Positions 3,558 to 6,188 of a stretch of DNA of 6,188 nucleotides are shown here, one piece after another. Below the pieces are notes generated by a model. The model searched no databases and had not been told where the DNA came from. It saw only the letters and a program-made list of their open reading frames with translations. Both the position numbers and the translations under genes were made by a program. Position 1 is the first letter of the stretch. The number at the start of each line of letters is the position of its first letter. Origin of the DNA: Anaerolineales bacterium UBA4826 (GTDB lineage: Bacteria; Chloroflexota; Anaerolineae; UBA4142); contig DHFK01000118.1 of the NCBI GenBank assembly GCA_002400365.1, forward strand, positions 1 to 6,188, read 5' to 3'.

Positions 3558-6188
3558 CTATGGGGGCAATACTGTTGCTTCGGAACATGTCAGTATCTCA
3601 TGCAAGAAAGTCTGGCGTTCCCCGCAAGTTAGATCTCGCGTAACACGGCTCTGGCTTCGTTTCAAAAGATCATCAACAGAGCCGCACACTAGGCAATCAT
3701 AGATATATGCCACGCCGTCTATGCTTGCAACAACGATCTGTTTCCCGTTTGGGCTGAATGTTGCGCTGACTAATGGATCTTCTCTCCTGGGAAACTCAAT
3801 AATGCCGCGACCCTTGAGGGCATCCCAGAGACGTATCGTACCATCATCACTGGCGGTGACTATCCATTGGCCGTTTAGGCTAAACACAGCACTGTTTGCC
3901 CAACTGGTATGACCCAAGAGTTCTATGCTTCGCCCTGTGGTTATGTCCCATACGCGAGCAGAATGATCTCGGCTCGCGGTGACTACTGTCTTGCCATCTG
4001 GACTGAACATTGCCCGAGTAACTTGATCCTTGTGACCACGCAGTTCTTGAAACTTGCCAGATGCTACATTCCATACTCGCGCAGTACTGTCTGCGCTTGC
4101 CGTGACCACAAGTTTTCCATCTAGACTGAACAGGGCACTGTAGATTCGACCGTTATGTCCAACAAGCTCTGCAATGGTTTGACTTGTGTTCACTTCCCAA
4201 ATGCGCGCTGTTTTGTCATCGCTCGATGTAACTACAAATTCGCCATCCGGGCTGAAGGAGACATTATTAACACGGTCACGATGACCACGCAATTCAGCCA
4301 GAATCTTTCCTGTTTGCGCATCCCAGATTCTTGCTGTCTTGTCGTCGCTTGCAGTCGCCACGAGTTTGCCGTCAGGGCTGAATTCAGCGTTCGACACTGG
4401 GCCTGTGTGCCTGCTTAGTTCGATAATGTTTTTCCCAGTTTTGGATTCCCAAATTCGGGCCGTCCCGTCAGCGCCTGACGTAACGAGCCATTTTCCATTT
4501 GGGCTGAAAGATACTCCGAGAACGACGCCAGTGTGTCCGCTGAGTTGGACAATTTCTTTGGCGTTGGTCACTTCCCATGTCCTGGCAGTGCCATCTTCAC
4601 TTGCTGTGGCTACAAGCAAACCATCTGGGCTGAATATTGCGGCTGTCAATTTGTCGTTGTGGCCCCGAAGTTCAGCAATATCCTCGTTTGGTATGGCTTC
4701 CCACACGCGGGCAGTCTTGTCCCAACTGGCAGTAACGACCCACTTGCCATCTGGACTAAAGCCAACACCGTTTACTTTGTCGCTATGCCCAACAAATTCA
4801 GCAATTGTCCTTCCTTTCTGCCAGTCCCAGACTCGAGGTACGCGATCGTCGCTCGAAGTCAAGACGAATCGTCCATCCGGGTTGAATACTGCAATATTCA
4901 CCGCAGCAGTGTGCCGCAATTCGACCAAGGAGACACCGCTTTCTGCGTCCCATACCCGTGCTGTTTTGTCTCCACTTGCCGTGACCACTCTTTTTCCATC
5001 TGGGCTGAACAACGCTGTGTTGACATATCCATCATGTCCACGTAGCTCAAGCAAGGTTCTGCCGGTTGCGGCATCCCAGATTTTTGCTGTCTTATCCCAG
5101 CTTGATGTGAGAATTCGTTTCCCGTTTGGGCTAAACAACGCTAGTGGAACAACGTCGCTGTGACCTTGCAGGACAACCACGGTCCTCCCCGTAGTTGCAT
5201 CCCGCACTCGCGGTAATCCATCCCTGCTTGCGGTGACCACAAACTTGCCGTCCGGGCTAAACGTTGCCAAGGTCACTTCATCCGTATGGCCAACTAATTC
5301 GATTGTGGTTCGCCATGTGCCCACGTCCCAGATCCGAGCAGTTTTGTCGCCACTGGCCGTAACCAGAAACTTGCCATCGGGACTGAATACGGCGCTGTTG
5401 ACCCAACTGGTATGCCCAGTCAATTCTGCTACGGGTTGCCATGTGTTTGTATCCCAGACTCGAGCCGTCATGTCTCCGCTTACAGTGACGAGGAATTTTG
5501 CATCCGGACTAAATGTCGCGCCTAACACAACGTTTGTGTGACCGCGCAGTTCTACGGTCTTGCCGGTAGCCACATCCCAGACCATAGCGGTATTGTTCCA
5601 ACTTGTCGTAACGACCTTCTTCCCATCAGGACTGAACACCGCGGAGTGGACCCAACCCGTATGACCTCGAAACACTGCGTGTACATGGGATTCCAAAAGT
5701 GATCGTCTCAGGATATCCAATCCCTGTGGTGAATATGAGACACTGATTGCTTTTGTTGCCAGCAACAAGCTCAATTCAGGATCAACAGATAATTGCCAAA
5801 AAGCGTTTGTAGCCAGCTCACGAGAAAAGGCAATTTTTTCTTTTTCGATCGCAATTGTCTGTTGTTGAAATGCAAATATCGCCAAAGCCGCAAAGACGAC
5901 GACAAGTACAGCGGCTCCCAATACTGCCAACTGGTAACGGCGCGTGCGCGCTCGTTCTTTCGCGCGCTTCTGCTTTTCGACATATCGCCGTCGCCAATCA
6001 AGCACCGCAGGCGCAATCACATCGTGGAAGATTTCATAGCGCGCGGTTTGTGGACGATCCAGCGTCGGCGCAATCGGACGCAGGACGCGCGCATCGGTAA
6101 GTTTTTTCAGCACCGGCGTCACGCGCTCGGCGGGGCGCGCGGCGTACGTCACCAGGTCGTCGGCGTTCTGCGCGATCTTGGTGCCTGA
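3558..6188 (-). CDS. STAND-type ATPase C-terminal part with membrane anchor and 16 WD40 repeats (5' end outside window)
   Basis: The frame is open to the right edge and 876 residues are visible. A GTG at 6152 is only an internal Val codon; the upstream SGTKIAQNADDL is in frame with no stop. In visible numbering, residues 1-70 are the end of the winged-helix part that follows the NTPase in STAND proteins (VLKKLTDARVLRP, then YEIFHDVIAPAVLDWRR with the HD pair at 55-56). A basic stretch (RRRYVEKQKRAKERARTRR) precedes one transmembrane helix at about 87-107 (nt 5930-5868). After a helical stalk (EKEKIAFSRELA ... LSLLLATKAI) come 16 WD40 repeats and a C-terminal tail with CLVCGS, DDLLKRSQSRVTRDLTC and GERQTFL. 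By the positive-inside rule the NTPase lies in the cytoplasm and the propellers outside; this is inferred. STAND proteins are ligand-triggered switches in signalling and defence. The effector domain, if any, lies upstream of the window, so the output is unknown. Confidence 0.92.
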   Translation of the reverse strand, partial: SGTKIAQNADDLVTYAARPAERVTPVLKKLTDARVLRPIAPTLDRPQTARYEIFHDVIAPAVLDWRRRYVEKQKRAKERARTRRYQLAVLGAAVLVVVFAALAIFAFQQQTIAIEKEKIAFSRELATNAFWQLSVDPELSLLLATKAISVSYSPQGLDILRRSLLESHVHAVFRGHTGWVHSAVFSPDGKKVVTTSWNNTAMVWDVATGKTVELRGHTNVVLGATFSPDAKFLVTVSGDMTARVWDTNTWQPVAELTGHTSWVNSAVFSPDGKFLVTASGDKTARIWDVGTWRTTIELVGHTDEVTLATFSPDGKFVVTASRDGLPRVRDATTGRTVVVLQGHSDVVPLALFSPNGKRILTSSWDKTAKIWDAATGRTLLELRGHDGYVNTALFSPDGKRVVTASGDKTARVWDAESGVSLVELRHTAAVNIAVFNPDGRFVLTSSDDRVPRVWDWQKGRTIAEFVGHSDKVNGVGFSPDGKWVVTASWDKTARVWEAIPNEDIAELRGHNDKLTAAIFSPDGLLVATASEDGTARTWEVTNAKEIVQLSGHTGVVLGVSFSPNGKWLVTSGADGTARIWESKTGKNIIELSRHTGPVSNAEFSPDGKLVATASDDKTARIWDAQTGKILAELRGHRDRVNNVSFSPDGEFVVTSSDDKTARIWEVNTSQTIAELVGHNGRIYSALFSLDGKLVVTASADSTARVWNVASGKFQELRGHKDQVTRAMFSPDGKTVVTASRDHSARVWDITTGRSIELLGHTSWANSAVFSLNGQWIVTASDDGTIRLWDALKGRGIIEFPRREDPLVSATFSPNGKQIVVASIDGVAYIYDCLVCGSVDDLLKRSQSRVTRDLTCGERQTFLHEILTCSEATVLPP
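3696..5675 (-). repeat. Array of 16 WD40 repeats (about 126 bp period)
   Basis: Sixteen units of 41-42 codons follow the pattern GHxxxVxxAxFSPDGKxVVTASxDxTARVWDxxTGxxxxEL. This is enough for two propellers of seven or eight blades. Units 4 and 7 are degenerate (DGLPRVRD and DDRVPRVWD instead of DKTARVWD), unit 7 lacks the Gly of GH, unit 11 has RH for GH, and unit 16 ends in YIYDC as a cap. The units are diverged at DNA level, so the array is old rather than freshly amplified. It is the cause of the 126-nt periodicity across this part of the window. Confidence 0.92.

Noticed and set aside
4339..5163. Long plus-strand open frame of 274 codons opposite the WD40 array, and others like it at 4533-5045 and 5233-5541
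   Set aside because: It mirrors the 126-nt WD40 periodicity of the minus-strand gene, has no ribosome site, and its translation is a repeated antisense copy (PSGLN) of the SPDGK codons.
3696..5675. Regularly spaced repeats suggesting a CRISPR or tandem-repeat array
   Set aside because: Units are in frame, diverged in sequence and encode WD40 blades.

Overview
The window reads as one strand of a mid-to-high GC bacterial chromosome, with every supported gene on the minus strand. The most likely source is a Chloroflexota-type organism. This is an inference from style: a very long STAND/WD40 protein with an internal membrane anchor, a Thr/Pro-rich lipoprotein, a DUF433/DUF5615 toxin-antitoxin pair and a possibly leaderless leader ORF. 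No marker gene proves it.

In transcription order (right to left) the layout is as follows. (1) The C-terminal part of a STAND-type ATPase: end of a winged-helix region, a transmembrane segment and 16 WD40 repeats (3558-6188, 5' end outside the window). (2) A secreted lipoprotein with a Thr/Pro linker and one beta-sandwich-like domain (2838-3497). (3) A stand-alone SIR2-like protein (1818-2771). (4) A DUF433 antitoxin / DUF5615 PIN-like toxin pair with its own sigma70-type promoter and an ATGA start/stop overlap (1110-1735). (5) A non-obvious regulatory region (about 899-1066), described next. (6) A HigA/COG5499-type helix-turn-helix gene without a toxin partner (453-836). (7) The start of histidyl-tRNA synthetase, hisS (1-443, runs off the window).

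The main discovery is in the apparently empty stretch 837-1109. On the minus strand it holds an extended -10 promoter and, starting 3-5 nt after the expected transcription start, a 30-codon ORF with six histidine codons among ten (residues 9-18: HRHVHHRAHH). It is followed by mutually exclusive RNA hairpins that end in an intrinsic terminator with a U-run. Segments 1 and 3 share the identical 8-mer CCTCTGGC, and segments 2 and 4 are near-identical (CCGCGCC / CCACGCC), which is the arrangement of a classical ribosome-mediated amino-acid attenuator. The downstream operon is the HTH gene and hisS, spaced 9 nt apart. The inferred circuit: when charged tRNA-His is scarce, the ribosome stalls on the His run, the 2:3 antiterminator forms, and the HTH gene and hisS are transcribed. 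When it is plentiful, the terminator forms.

The right half (STAND/WD40, lipoprotein, SIR2) is accessory in character. The gaps are short (60 and 66 nt) and could reflect one transcription unit, possibly linked to stress sensing or phage defence; that function is only inferred.
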